Shown: positions 52,035 through 61,857, numbered from the stretch's first letter. The stretch is 64,000 nucleotides of DNA from Desulfosarcina ovata subsp. ovata (GCF_009689005.1 NZ_AP021879.1:6171724-6235723); one strand, 5' to 3'. Numbers and translations are program-made. Notes: generated by a model not told the origin, from the sequence alone.

Positions 52035-54788
52035 ATGCCAAACCACGATTTTTCAAAAGCGCTCCCCCGGAACCGTTCAACCGTGCAAGGCAGCAGAACC
52101 CTTTACAACGATCTGATTGTCAGCATCGTTCTCGTGGTCACCGTTATCTCCATTTTGGTGGCGTCGCTTGGCTATTTCTATATCTCCCATAAAACCAAAG
52201 CCCAGAGCGAAACGATTTTGATGGAGTTCAGTGACTATCTTCAGGACTCCCTGGAGCTGCCGATCTGGAATTACGATGATGAGGGGATCGGAAAAATATG
52301 TAACTCTTTTTTCGAAAACACTCTGGTCGAGAAGCTGATCGTTGTGGACAGTGAGGGCAAGGTTCTTTTCGAACGGCAGCGTGGCAATCAGGACAGCAAA
52401 TCCGTAAGACGGGTCACCATTACCCACGGTGATCAGATTGTCGGTCATTTTGAAATCTCCCTCGATGTTCAGGCGCTCTATGAGCGCCAGCACCAGCTTA
52501 TGTGGATCGGGCTGATTGCACTGGCGATAGTTATCCTGGTGCTGGCGATAACCCTGAGAATTGTTCTCAAACTGTTTCTTTTCGCGCCGCTCGACCAGTT
52601 GATCCGGCGTACCGAGCAGATATCACGCGGAGAATACGAGTTTGTGGATCTTCAGGCTCCGCAGCAGGAAATCCGAACCATCGTATCGCGGTTCAACCAC
52701 ATGGCCGAACAGATCCGGTATCGTGAACAATCCCTGAAAGAGGTCAACCAGCGCCTCGAGAATGAAATTGCCGAACACCGCGATGCCGAAGCGGCCCTGC
52801 TGAACTCCCAGCAGGAGCTGGATTCGATCATTCGGGCCACCCCGGACGTCATCTACCGTTTGGATACCGCCGGCCGTTTCACCTTTGTCAGTGAGGCGAT
52901 CCGTCGATACGGGGTGACGCCTGAGGAACTGATTGGCAAACCGTTTCTGGACTACGTTCACGAAAATGACCGTGAACTCGCCCAGTCCCGGATCAACGAA
53001 CGGCGCACGGGCAGCCGCAGTACGCAACGGCTTGCGATTCACGCCTTTGGAGAATACTGCCGGCGCGGCAGGCGCTCGGAGGAGGGTGCGTCCGATCGCA
53101 ACCCCGTGCTTCTTGTGGATGCGGAAGGCCTTTATGTCTTTTTAGAGTCCGGCCTGCGTGTTTTCGTGGGGACCCAGGGGATTGCCAGGGACATTACCGA
53201 GCAGCGCGAAATGGAGTCCCGGCGTCAGGAAAGCGAGGCGCGCCTCCTGCTGGCCCTGGATGTGAGCGATGCCGGCATCTGGCAGCTGGACCTGAAATCC
53301 GGTGCCCTGCGGGTGGACAAACGCATCTATAGCCTGCTGGGGTACACCGAATCGGATCTTGCTATGGGGCTGGAGTTTATCCGATCAAAGACGACACCGG
53401 AAGCCTGGGACGCCATTCAACGAAACTTCAACCGGCATATGGCCGGTGAGGCGGAATTGTTTGATCACGAATTCCGATTGCTCGCCATGGATGGTGGCTG
53501 GCGCTGGTTTCATACCAAAGCCAGGGTCGTTCGCCAGGACGATGACGGTCGGCCGGAGACCATGGTCGGAATCATTCTCGACACCAGTGACCGCAAAAAA
53601 GCCGAAGCCGAGCGGGAGCATCTGGAAATGAAACTTCAGCAGGCCCAGAAAATGGAGGCCATTGGCACCCTGGCCGGCGGTATCGCCCACGACTTCAACA
53701 ACATCTTGGGGGCTATTTACGGGTACAGCCAGCTGACCCAGATGCATGCCGGTGACAATCCGCGCATCACAGGGTATGTCGACAACATTCTCAAGGCCAG
53801 CGAGCGGGCCAAGGGATTGGTGGAGCAAATACTCACCTTCACACGGCAGGGCAAATCCCAGAAAATTCCCAGTGACATATCCATTGTTCTCAAAGAGGCC
53901 TTGAAACTGATTCGCGCATCCATCCCGACCACGATCAGCATCGTCCATGACATCCCTTCCGGCCTGGGCCCGGTCATGGCCGACCAGACCCAGATTCATC
54001 AGGTGCTGATGAACCTTTGCACCAATGCCGCCCATGCCATGGAGACGTCCGGCGGCCAATTGACCGTGACTCTGGAGCGTATCCGGATCGAGCCCGCTGC
54101 GGTGCCCGGCGGTGAAGACATGGCCCCTGGACCATACCTGCAGCTATCCGTGGAAGATACGGGGACGGGCATGGAACAAACCGTGATGGACCGCATTTTC
54201 GACCCCTACTTTACCACAAAGGCCGTGGGTGAAGGCACGGGCATGGGACTGGCCACGGTGCACGGGATCATTAACGACCACGAAGGGCGGATTTTTGTGG
54301 AAAGCGAATCGGGGAAAGGATCGGTTTTCAGGATCCTGTTTCCCTTGCTGGAAAGCCCGGCCACGACGGTCTCGGAACCGGTCAGCACGTATCCCAGGGG
54401 TAACGAGCGTATTCTCTATGTGGACGATGAGGAACTCCTGGTAAGGGTGGGGGGGGAGATGCTCAGGGATCTGGGGTACGACGCTGTCGGCACCACCAAT
54501 GCCATCGAAGCTTTGGACCTGTTTGCCGCCCGGCCGGACCAGTTCGATCTGGTGATCACGGACATGACCATGCCCGACATGACCGGCGACCAGCTGGCCG
54601 CAGAGATTTTGAAACGACGGGCAGACATCCCGGTGATCATCTGTACCGGCTATAGCAAGCGAATGTCTTCGGAACGGGCCAGGGCCCTGGGTATCCGTGC
54701 ATTCTTGATGAAGCCGATGTCTGTGGAGAACCTTGCCCGAACCATCCGCCGGGTGCTGGATCACTCCGAAACTTCTGCCGGGAACTAG
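52035..54788 (+). CDS. Hybrid sensor histidine kinase
   Basis: A 917-residue membrane-bound sensor. Two transmembrane helices (about residues 30-52 and 156-180) enclose an extracytoplasmic sensor region, followed by a HAMP linker (about 180-235), a PAS domain (about 260-380), a second PAS/PAC region (about 400-515), a HisKA domain with phosphorylated His552 (GGIAHDFNNILGA), an ATPase domain (about 660-770, DTGTGM and FDPYFTTK) and a C-terminal receiver with Asp843 (VITDMTMPDMTG). The signal is unknown. No response regulator partner is adjacent. The ATG is at 52035. Confidence 0.9.
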   Translation: MPNHDFSKALPRNRSTVQGSRTLYNDLIVSIVLVVTVISILVASLGYFYISHKTKAQSETILMEFSDYLQDSLELPIWNYDDEGIGKICNSFFENTLVEKLIVVDSEGKVLFERQRGNQDSKSVRRVTITHGDQIVGHFEISLDVQALYERQHQLMWIGLIALAIVILVLAITLRIVLKLFLFAPLDQLIRRTEQISRGEYEFVDLQAPQQEIRTIVSRFNHMAEQIRYREQSLKEVNQRLENEIAEHRDAEAALLNSQQELDSIIRATPDVIYRLDTAGRFTFVSEAIRRYGVTPEELIGKPFLDYVHENDRELAQSRINERRTGSRSTQRLAIHAFGEYCRRGRRSEEGASDRNPVLLVDAEGLYVFLESGLRVFVGTQGIARDITEQREMESRRQESEARLLLALDVSDAGIWQLDLKSGALRVDKRIYSLLGYTESDLAMGLEFIRSKTTPEAWDAIQRNFNRHMAGEAELFDHEFRLLAMDGGWRWFHTKARVVRQDDDGRPETMVGIILDTSDRKKAEAEREHLEMKLQQAQKMEAIGTLAGGIAHDFNNILGAIYGYSQLTQMHAGDNPRITGYVDNILKASERAKGLVEQILTFTRQGKSQKIPSDISIVLKEALKLIRASIPTTISIVHDIPSGLGPVMADQTQIHQVLMNLCTNAAHAMETSGGQLTVTLERIRIEPAAVPGGEDMAPGPYLQLSVEDTGTGMEQTVMDRIFDPYFTTKAVGEGTGMGLATVHGIINDHEGRIFVESESGKGSVFRILFPLLESPATTVSEPVSTYPRGNERILYVDDEELLVRVGGEMLRDLGYDAVGTTNAIEALDLFAARPDQFDLVITDMTMPDMTGDQLAAEILKRRADIPVIICTGYSKRMSSERARALGIRAFLMKPMSVENLARTIRRVLDHSETSAGN

Positions 54789-54831
54789 TGGCCATGCCCC
54801 CTTTCAACGGTCCTTGGCGCCAGGTCGTTGT

Positions 54832-55908
54832 TCAGCCTTTTCCCAGAACATTTTTCAAATCCTCCAAGAATTTATGGTTGGCCTTGTGAAGCGGCAGCCT
54901 TTGCAATGACCGAAAGGTTACCCAGCGGTGGGACTGGGCACGCTTCAGACGGATCCGGCCGGACAGGTATCGGCACAGATAGACATCGGCGGAAAGCGTA
55001 AAATGGGTATAGGCATGCCGGATACGGGTCAACAACCGATCCATGCCGATCCGCAGGCCGATCTCATCGGCCAGTTCCGTTTCAATGGCCCGGTCGGCAT
55101 TTTCTCCCGGCATGGCGGGGATTGCCGGAAATTCCCACAGCCCTCCCAGAAAACCGTCCATGGGCCGCTGGACCACCAGAAGTTTGTCTTCTTTTACAAT
55201 TACACCGATGGCCAGATGGCGGTGGGGTCTCTTGCGTGCCGCATCCCGCCTGGGATAGTCGGCAGTCGTTCGATTCCGGTTGGCCCGGCAGAGCCCGAAC
55301 AGAGGGCAATGGCCGCAGTCGGGGTTTTTCGGCCGGCAGACCAGCGCCCCCAACTCCATCATGGCTTGGTTGAAATCCGCCGGTTGGTGGGGAGTGATCA
55401 GGCGGTCGGCCAGCGGCTGAAAAAACTTGTGGGATCCGCTTCGGTTGACGGGATGTTCCAGCTCAAACAGGCGTGCCAGAACCCGTTTGACGTTGCCGTC
55501 CACAACGGCGATCACCCGGCCGAAGGCAATACTCAGCACTGCGGCAGCAATATAATCGCCCACACCGGGAAGCGTTCGAAAAATGGCCGGATCGTCCGGC
55601 ACCTGCCCATGGTAACGGGATACCACCACACCGGCGGCCCGGTGCAGATGCCTGGCCCGCGAGTAGTATCCAAGCCCTTCCCACAGTTTGAGGACCTCCT
55701 GGACGTTGGCCCCGGCCAGATGCCGGGGGGTCGGGAAGCGGTGCATGAAACGATGGTAGTAAGGAATGGCCGTGGCCACCTGCGTCTGTTGGAGCATCAC
55801 CTCTGAAATCCAGATGGCCCAGGGATCCGATGTTTCCCGCCAGGGCAGGCGGCGTTGATGGGCCGCATACCAGTCCAGCAAGTTCTGGCCGATGGCCTCC
55901 GGTTGCAT
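54832..55908 (-). CDS. mutY: A/G-specific adenine glycosylase MutY
   Basis: A 358-residue DNA repair enzyme that removes adenine opposite 8-oxoguanine. The helix-hairpin-helix region with LPGVGDYIAAAVLSIAFG (about residues 116-133) precedes the catalytic Asp in VVDGNVKRVLARL. The [4Fe-4S] ligands fit C-x6-C-x2-C-x5-C in CRPKNPDCGHCPLFGLC (about 197-213). A C-terminal NUDIX-like domain (about 240-350; GVIVKEDKLLVVQRPMDG) recognises 8-oxoG. The ATG at 55908 has GAGGAAC upstream; a longer frame runs back into the NtrC gene. Confidence 0.92.
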   Translation of the reverse strand: MQPEAIGQNLLDWYAAHQRRLPWRETSDPWAIWISEVMLQQTQVATAIPYYHRFMHRFPTPRHLAGANVQEVLKLWEGLGYYSRARHLHRAAGVVVSRYHGQVPDDPAIFRTLPGVGDYIAAAVLSIAFGRVIAVVDGNVKRVLARLFELEHPVNRSGSHKFFQPLADRLITPHQPADFNQAMMELGALVCRPKNPDCGHCPLFGLCRANRNRTTADYPRRDAARKRPHRHLAIGVIVKEDKLLVVQRPMDGFLGGLWEFPAIPAMPGENADRAIETELADEIGLRIGMDRLLTRIRHAYTHFTLSADVYLCRYLSGRIRLKRAQSHRWVTFRSLQRLPLHKANHKFLEDLKNVLGKG

Positions 55909-55969
55909 GGCCAACGGTTCCTCGGGGCCGCTGCGGGAGGGGGCGGAACCTGCCCGATCTGTTGCGTGA

Positions 55970-57370
55970 TTAACGACGGTACGGCTCCGCCGAAATGCCG
56001 TAGCGGCGCATGATTTGCTGCAGGGCCTGGCGCTCCAGACCGCTGGCCTTGGCCGCCTGGGTGACATTGCCCTTGCTCTGGGTCAGCATATGCCCGATGT
56101 AGGCGGCGTTGAACGTCTGCAGGTTGCTCTCTTTGGCCTCCTTGTAGGGCATGTCCAGCAGCGAAGTGATCTCCGCCACGGTGCTGGCGGTTGTCGGCCG
56201 GCCGATACCCACGTCCTTGGGGGTGATTTCATCTCCCCCGGAGAAGAGGATCCCCTGCATGATCATGTTCTCCATCTCCCGCGCATTGCCCTCCCAGCGA
56301 CGGTTGACAAAGGCGTCCATCAATTCGGCCGATATCCGTTTGGGAGGTTTGTCGAGCTTGGTGCAGTGTTTCTCCAGAAGATGGTTGGCGATCAGGGGAA
56401 TATCCTCGGCCCGTTCGCGCAGCGGCGGCAGTTTGATGGGCAGCACATTGAGACGATAGAAAAAATCCTCACGAAATTCTCCGGATTTGATCTTCTCGGC
56501 CAGCGGCTGGTTGGTGGAGGCAATAATGCGCACATCCACCTGAATCGGCCTGGCATCCCCCAGTGGCTTAAGCTCCTTTTCCTGAAGCACGCGCAGCAGT
56601 TTGGTCTGAATGGTGGGGGTGATGTCGCCGATTTCATCCAGGAAAATCGTCCCTTTGTGGGCTTCCTGGAAAAGGCCTTTCTTATCCCGCGTGGCATGGG
56701 TAAAGGCCCCTTTTTTATAGCCGAAGAGTTCGCTTTCCAGAATGTGTTCCGGTACGGTCGGGCAGTTCACGGCGATAAACGGGCGCTGGCTGCGATTGCT
56801 CAAGGCATGGACGGCACGGGCGGTAAGATCCTTGCCGGTCCCGGATTCGCCGGTGATCAGGACCGTCAGGTCGGTTTTGGCGACCATCTGGATGGTTTCA
56901 TACACCCGTTGCATCTGGGAGCTCTTTCCCACCAGTTCCTGAAACCTGTTCGAGGAGCGGCACTCGTGCAGCAGCCGCTCGTTTTCCTTGAGCAGATGGC
57001 TGCGTTCGAATGCCTTTTCCAGTCGCATCACCAGGGCATCGTGGTCAAAGGGCTTGGTGATGAAATCGTAGGCGCCGCGTTTCATGGCTTCGACAGCCAT
57101 CTCGATGTGGCCGTAGGCCGTCATCATGACCATGGTGATCGCCTCGCCGTACTCGGCCTTTACCTGTTCCAGAAGGTCAAGGCCGCTGATGCCGGGCATT
57201 TTGATGTCTGCCAGCACCAGATCGTATTCGCTGGTGCGGATCATTTCAAGGGCCGCCTCACCGGAAGGTGCGGTGTCCACCTGGCAATCCAGGTCGGGTT
57301 GCAGGCTGCGTTTGAGCAGCGTCAGCATATCCGGTTCGTCATCGACAATCAGAAGGTGGGATGTCGTCAT
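55970..57370 (-). CDS. NtrC-family sigma-54 response regulator (GAFTHA variant)
   Basis: A 466-residue enhancer-binding protein with an N-terminal receiver (phospho-acceptor Asp in LVLADIKMPG, about residue 54), a AAA+ domain (about 140-370; Walker A GESGTGKD, Walker B TIFLDEIGD) and a C-terminal Fis-type helix-turn-helix (NVTQAAKASGLERQALQQIMRRY). The sigma-54 contact loop reads GAFTHA, not GAFTGA, a substitution known in a few family members and often of unknown effect. It is the last gene of a sensor operon with the kinase upstream. Sigma-54 promoters lie about 4 kb away, upstream of the permease and the ferredoxin. Confidence 0.9.
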   Translation of the reverse strand: MTTSHLLIVDDEPDMLTLLKRSLQPDLDCQVDTAPSGEAALEMIRTSEYDLVLADIKMPGISGLDLLEQVKAEYGEAITMVMMTAYGHIEMAVEAMKRGAYDFITKPFDHDALVMRLEKAFERSHLLKENERLLHECRSSNRFQELVGKSSQMQRVYETIQMVAKTDLTVLITGESGTGKDLTARAVHALSNRSQRPFIAVNCPTVPEHILESELFGYKKGAFTHATRDKKGLFQEAHKGTIFLDEIGDITPTIQTKLLRVLQEKELKPLGDARPIQVDVRIIASTNQPLAEKIKSGEFREDFFYRLNVLPIKLPPLRERAEDIPLIANHLLEKHCTKLDKPPKRISAELMDAFVNRRWEGNAREMENMIMQGILFSGGDEITPKDVGIGRPTTASTVAEITSLLDMPYKEAKESNLQTFNAAYIGHMLTQSKGNVTQAAKASGLERQALQQIMRRYGISAEPYRR

Positions 57371-57373
57371 GGC

Positions 57374-58894
57374 TTACCTCTCCGCAATCGCCGGTGAGAC
57401 GGGCAGTGAGAGGGTGAACGCGGCGCCCTGATCCGGCTCGCTTTTTACGATAATATGACCACCGTGGCCCTTGATGATGCCGTAACTGACCGACAGTCCC
57501 AGGCCGGTTCCTTCACCGGTGGGTTTGGTGGTAAAAAACGGATCGAAGATCCGGGGCAGATTCTCCTTGGCGATACCATGCCCGGTATCGGCCACTTCCA
57601 CCGTGATTCGGTTGGCAGCCGTATTGGTTCCGGTAGCGATTCTGATGGTCCCGCTGCGTCCGACGGCATGGATGGCATTCATTAACAGATTGATCAGCAC
57701 CTGCTTGATTTTTTTCTCGTCCATCAACACCGAAGGCAACTTGGGGGCCAGAGCGGTTTCGATCTGGATGTTTTCCAGGTTGCTGTGATGGCGGACGAAA
57801 TGGACCACATCCGTGATCACCGCGTGAATGTCAATCTGTTCCTTGTGCGGGTGTGACGTCCGGGCGAAATTGAGCAGGTCCTCGACAATGGCCTTGCAGG
57901 ACCGGACGTGTTTTTCAATGGTTTTAAGGTCATTGTAACGGTCCGATTGCGGGTCTTCACCGCGCAGCAGCAATTGGGTATATCCCAGGATGATGCCCAG
58001 TGGGTTGTTGATCTCGTGGGCGATCCCTGAGGAGAGCTCGCCGATGGAAGCCAGTTTGTCCGCCTGGGCCATCTGCTTTTGCATCAATCGGCGCTGCTCG
58101 ATATCCTTGACCAGAAAATGGATTGTTTCGCCTTCTTCGGAAGGTGTTTTTGCCAAGCTGCCGGAGAGCAGCACCCGGCGGTGACTGCCGTCTTCCAGGA
58201 GCAGATCGAATTCTTCGCTGGAAATAAAGCCCCGATTTTCGATGTGCTGGTTGATGTTTTTCCAGTCATCGGGACCCGAAAGATAGTTCTGGAAAAGCTG
58301 TCCCTCGATGGCCGAGTCGCTCGCGGTGGACAAACCACACAATTGTTTGCCGGCCGGGTTGATATTAAGAATCCGGCCGTCCGTTCGGGTAACCAGGATC
58401 ATGTCCCTGGATACCTCGAAAATACGCCGGTATTTTTGTTCGGAGATCGCCAGGGCTTCGGTGCGCTCTTCAACCAGCCCTTCAAGGTTCTGGTTAAGGT
58501 AAATCAACTCCTCATGGGCGGTCTGCAACGCTTGACGATCCTTTAGGATGGTCCCGTAAATGGCCCATGTGCGCTCGAAAAAAAGGGTCACCGAGGCCAC
58601 GACGATGAAGGTGAAGGTGTTGATGGCGCCGGAAAAGGGCTGGGTCGCCGTCCACAGCGCCTGGTGGCCGGAGAGCAGGAAGATTTGTTTGAGTAGATGG
58701 CCGGCAGAGCGGGAGATGGCAAACACGGCCAGGGCTACGCACACCCACAACAGGTAGTTGATGATGATGATGTCGGTGGGCTCGTTTTTTTTCAGTTCCA
58801 GACAATAGCCCAGGCTGACGAAGGTAAAAACAATCATCAGAACCGATCCAACAACATCGACAAACCAGATGGGGAAGGAGCTGACGGTCACCAT
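57374..58894 (-). CDS. Sensor histidine kinase, membrane-bound
   Basis: A 506-residue kinase that is the probable partner of the NtrC-type regulator 3 bp downstream. Three or four hydrophobic helices (about residues 5-30, 42-66, 95-120) are followed by a coiled-coil linker (about 135-165), a PAS domain (about 165-285), a HisKA domain (GIAHEINNPLGIILGYTQLL, about 305) and an ATPase domain (about 390-500). The ATG at 58894 overlaps the stop of the upstream membrane protein as TAATG, so the longer frame is not used. The signal may be sensed in the membrane with the upstream protein. Confidence 0.87.
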   Translation of the reverse strand: MVTVSSFPIWFVDVVGSVLMIVFTFVSLGYCLELKKNEPTDIIIINYLLWVCVALAVFAISRSAGHLLKQIFLLSGHQALWTATQPFSGAINTFTFIVVASVTLFFERTWAIYGTILKDRQALQTAHEELIYLNQNLEGLVEERTEALAISEQKYRRIFEVSRDMILVTRTDGRILNINPAGKQLCGLSTASDSAIEGQLFQNYLSGPDDWKNINQHIENRGFISSEEFDLLLEDGSHRRVLLSGSLAKTPSEEGETIHFLVKDIEQRRLMQKQMAQADKLASIGELSSGIAHEINNPLGIILGYTQLLLRGEDPQSDRYNDLKTIEKHVRSCKAIVEDLLNFARTSHPHKEQIDIHAVITDVVHFVRHHSNLENIQIETALAPKLPSVLMDEKKIKQVLINLLMNAIHAVGRSGTIRIATGTNTAANRITVEVADTGHGIAKENLPRIFDPFFTTKPTGEGTGLGLSVSYGIIKGHGGHIIVKSEPDQGAAFTLSLPVSPAIAER

Positions 58895-59376
58895 TACCGT
58901 AATCTCCCATCCGACTGTGACCGGCGATTTTCCTGCAGCATGTGGCGCAGCCCCAGCATCAGGCACACCATGGCCGGGACGCATAGCAGATGATCCAGCT
59001 TGGCCAGATAATACACCGTCGCCAGCCAATCGCGCCCGGCAGCGGCATTGATGCGGATGTGCCAGGGGCCGATGGTGTTGACGGTTACCGCAAGGATCTG
59101 CTCGTCCAAAAGGTGCACCAAAATGGCGTCAAGGTTCCAGAGGATAAAAAAAAGGGCCGCATATTGGATGTAGCGCCATCCCGGCAATTTGACCAATTCC
59201 GCCTGGCGAAGCCAGAAAATTAACAACCCCATGGAGAAAAGAAAAAAGACGTGGGCGAATTGATGGACCCATACCCCCTCGATACCGGCATGGGCCTGGG
59301 TGGCCAACCCATCCACCGGCCAAAAGAGGCAGACGATGACTACCAGCCATTGCAGCTTGTGCGTGGTCGGTTGCAT
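58894..59376 (-). CDS. Hypothetical membrane protein in a sensor operon
   Basis: A 160-residue protein with an N-terminal hydrophobic helix (about residues 8-30), two or three more helices (about 38-58, 70-92, 125-147) and charged loops. I do not recognise it. It is joined to the histidine kinase gene by a TAATG overlap, which suggests a sensor or co-sensor role. The conserved-looking IRINAAAGRDWLATVYYLAKLDH segment may be a loop with functional His. Confidence 0.65.
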   Translation of the reverse strand: MQPTTHKLQWLVVIVCLFWPVDGLATQAHAGIEGVWVHQFAHVFFLFSMGLLIFWLRQAELVKLPGWRYIQYAALFFILWNLDAILVHLLDEQILAVTVNTIGPWHIRINAAAGRDWLATVYYLAKLDHLLCVPAMVCLMLGLRHMLQENRRSQSDGRLR

Positions 59377-59447
59377 AGATTTTCATCCCGGTCTTCAACA
59401 GCTCGCCCAACAGCATGATTTGACCAGTGAAAATGGCGAGTGGCAGA

Positions 59448-60062
59448 TTATGAAATGGTTGGACCTGGTGCCTTGGGGCCGGCCAGATCTGAAAAGCTCA
59501 TCATTTCCTCGGCTTCTGAATGGCTCGCCTGGCGCCATTGCTCGAAAGATGAAAAGTAAGGGAGTTTGTGTTTGATTTTTCCGAACAAGATGTAAACCAA
59601 TACGTAGATAGGGAAAAATGTAAACATGAACCCTACTGACGAACCAAAGCCGGGAAGGGGGATAGGGAGAGCGAAATCGACCTGGACAAAACGACTTTGC
59701 ATCCATCCCAAGGCGAAAGGAACCGGCCATAGCGACGAAATACCAATGGCCGCTTGGGCGAAGAAATATTTTCCGAAGGCATCGTTGGCCTGCTTGTTAC
59801 AGCTTTTGTATGCCGTTTTGTTTTTGGCGCCAAGGGCCTTGATGGACAAATTGTGCATATGGATCATTTCCTGGCTGTCCGAGCTGAAAAACCGGTGATT
59901 GCGGCGGTAGATCCAACAATAGGTCATCTGACCGATGAGCACGCAGATCAGGCATAACACCCCGGTGCCGATGTAGTATCCAAGGATCGGAATCTGGCTT
60001 AAGCGATAGAATGAAATCAAGAAGCCATCGACTCCGTAGTATATGGCGCTAAGTATTTCCAT
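59448..60062 (-). CDS. Hypothetical membrane protein after the TauE/SafE gene
   Basis: A 204-residue protein with three strongly hydrophobic helices (about residues 24-50, 107-130 and 138-162) and a polar C-terminus. I do not recognise the family. It lies 91 bp after the permease gene on the same strand and 71 bp before the sensor operon, so it may be cotranscribed with them. Its middle part (NLSIKALGAKNKTAYKSCNKQANDAFGKYFFAQ) is polar and could be a cytoplasmic or periplasmic loop. Confidence 0.62.
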   Translation of the reverse strand: MEILSAIYYGVDGFLISFYRLSQIPILGYYIGTGVLCLICVLIGQMTYCWIYRRNHRFFSSDSQEMIHMHNLSIKALGAKNKTAYKSCNKQANDAFGKYFFAQAAIGISSLWPVPFALGWMQSRFVQVDFALPIPLPGFGSSVGFMFTFFPIYVLVYILFGKIKHKLPYFSSFEQWRQASHSEAEEMMSFSDLAGPKAPGPTIS

Positions 60063-60153
60063 TGGGGGTATCTTCCGGAATCATCCCGGGGCGGCAGGGA
60101 TTGCCGACCCGGGAGATTCCAATTGTCTTATTTTTGGACGGTGGGGATATCCA

Positions 60154-61317
60154 TCAAAACGGCGGAACGATGCTGTAGCCCAGGAAACCCTTGGTCGTGT
60201 ATCGCAGCCCCACGTAAACGGCCAGGACGACGAAAAGCCGTTTCAGCCAGATGTCCGGGATATACTTGGAGGTCCGCGGACCGATCATGGAGCCGACGAA
60301 AATGCCGATCAGCTCGACCCCGATGAGGGGCCAGAAAACCGGCACACCTTTAACGACCATGTAGGTAAAGATACTGATGATCATGCCCACCAGAACCGTG
60401 AGGGCCGAGGTGCCGGCCACGAGAAACATGGGCAATCCGGCAACACTGGTCAGAAACGGAACGAAGAGGAATCCGCCTCCGACACCCAGGAAAGAAGCCA
60501 GAGCGGCGATAAGGAACCCACCAATGATGGGAACGATGGGGTTGAAGCCGAACTCGACACCGTAAAAGGTGAAGGTGATTCTCTTAAAACCCCAGGACTT
60601 CACCTTGACACCCTGTTCGGCCTCGTCCACTTTGGATCCGCCTTTCATGTGGGAATCCTCGAAGGCCTTGGCCGCCGCCTTGGCCTCTTTCTTGCCGGCT
60701 TGGCCTTTGGGGGTGGTTTCATAAAACAAAAAGCCACCGATGACGAACACCACGAGGCCGAAGTACCCCAGATAGGCTTTTAGGGAAATTTTGCCAGCCG
60801 TGATGACGGGGATCAGGAAACTACCGGAAATGGAGCCGATGGCCAGCATCAGGCCCAAGGGTAGCACCAGACGCCCCATCTTGTAGTAGTTCCAACTCGA
60901 GACGGCACCGGAAAGACCCACCATCCACTGGTTGGAAACGCGGATACTGTCGGTGATCAATTTATTGAGCATGGGGGAGGTTTGCTTAAACCCCTTGCCA
61001 TAATCGGCCAAGCCAAAAACAGTGATATGGCCCACGCCGGACATGATGCCACCAAAGGCGCCCACGGTGGAGAAAATCCAGCCCACCCAGATCGCCCAGA
61101 AGAACCCGGCGATGAGGTTGGGTGAGGGGGCGCCGGGGATACCCAAAAATCCGGGCTTGGCGTTGGGATCAAGCTGGCCGGGATCGGTTCCTTGCGGGGT
61201 GGCAGAAATTGCGTCTTCCAGGCTTCCGGCATAGGCGTTGACGTCGGTGAATGCCGGTGCAACCACAACCGATAACAGCAACAACAATACAACAGGCAAA
61301 ATACACTTCTTTTTCAT
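60154..61317 (-). CDS. TauE/SafE-family permease
   Basis: A 387-residue membrane protein of the sulfite exporter TauE/SafE family. About 8 hydrophobic helices are present in two repeats; the second half contains GFLIAALASFLGVGGGFLFVPFLTSVAGLPMFLVAGTSALTVLVG-type family sequence. An N-terminal hydrophobic stretch (about residues 7-29) with a following Thr/Asp-rich loop and a 60-residue polar region before the first repeat is longer than usual. The substrate, such as sulfite or another sulfur anion, is a family-level inference. A perfect sigma-54 promoter lies 163 bp upstream, and GGGAGGA precedes the ATG. Confidence 0.85.
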   Translation of the reverse strand: MKKKCILPVVLLLLLSVVVAPAFTDVNAYAGSLEDAISATPQGTDPGQLDPNAKPGFLGIPGAPSPNLIAGFFWAIWVGWIFSTVGAFGGIMSGVGHITVFGLADYGKGFKQTSPMLNKLITDSIRVSNQWMVGLSGAVSSWNYYKMGRLVLPLGLMLAIGSISGSFLIPVITAGKISLKAYLGYFGLVVFVIGGFLFYETTPKGQAGKKEAKAAAKAFEDSHMKGGSKVDEAEQGVKVKSWGFKRITFTFYGVEFGFNPIVPIIGGFLIAALASFLGVGGGFLFVPFLTSVAGLPMFLVAGTSALTVLVGMIISIFTYMVVKGVPVFWPLIGVELIGIFVGSMIGPRTSKYIPDIWLKRLFVVLAVYVGLRYTTKGFLGYSIVPPF

Positions 61318-61479
61318 GCTTATCCTCCCGGATGTGAATGGTTCTGGCCGAACGTCATTTCGGCCACCTTGAATTATTTAGGATGAAAGCTGTTCATCCG
61401 CCTTAATAATCGATTGCTTGCTTAGATTTCCGGACATCACCTCCCATCCTTCTGATGGTAAAAGGGTTGACCGGTGAAC

Positions 61480-61495
61480 AGCAAGTTGCATGCCA
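61480..61495 (-). promoter_or_regulatory. Sigma-54 promoter of the TauE/SafE operon
   Basis: On the minus strand TGGCATGCAACTTGCT has the -24 GG and -12 GC separated by exactly 10 bp and matches TGGCACG-N4-TTGCW in all but one position. Transcription would start near 61470 and run into the permease gene, with a leader of about 150 nt. Confidence 0.85.
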
Positions 61496-61555
61496 GTGGA
61501 AAACGTTTGCAGAACAGAATGGGCTGTGTATATAATGTCATGAAAACAAATAGAT

Positions 61556-61692
61556 ATGCAATTGGATAGACCGTCTGTGACCGTTTGCATGATGAATAAA
61601 TTGAATCCGCAGGAGTTTAGATGCAATATATATATTGCTGTTTGCCTATTCTATTGAATATACTATCTTTGCATAATAAATTTGAAATGCAA
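61556..61692. promoter_or_regulatory. Cluster of ATGCAA/TTGCAT half-sites between divergent sigma-54 promoters
   Basis: The hexamer ATGCAA or its complement TTGCAT occurs at 61556, 61585, 61621, 61669 and 61687, with another at 61834 closer to the right-hand promoter. A perfect 16-bp palindrome GCAATATATATATTGC lies at 61623-61638. The AT-rich spacer lies between two sigma-54 promoters, where enhancer-binding proteins act. The remaining parts of the 657-bp gap hold no gene. Confidence 0.5.
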
Positions 61693-61857
61693 TAAAATTA
61701 ATACATAGCAAGAAAATAATTGCACTGGTATGGTGAAACATCCCGAACGCCGACCATCGGTCACCCTTGGGGATTTTTTATGGGAGTATAACGGGTTGAA
61801 ATAAAAATGGATTTTTTTTATGATAATTTTTTTTTGCATTGATGGTGTTTGGCGGGT

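Noticed and set aside
55909..56067. Longer N-terminus of MutY
   Set aside because: The frame runs into the NtrC-type gene and carries Arg/Ser-rich sequence unlike MutY; the ATG at 55908 begins the family fold.
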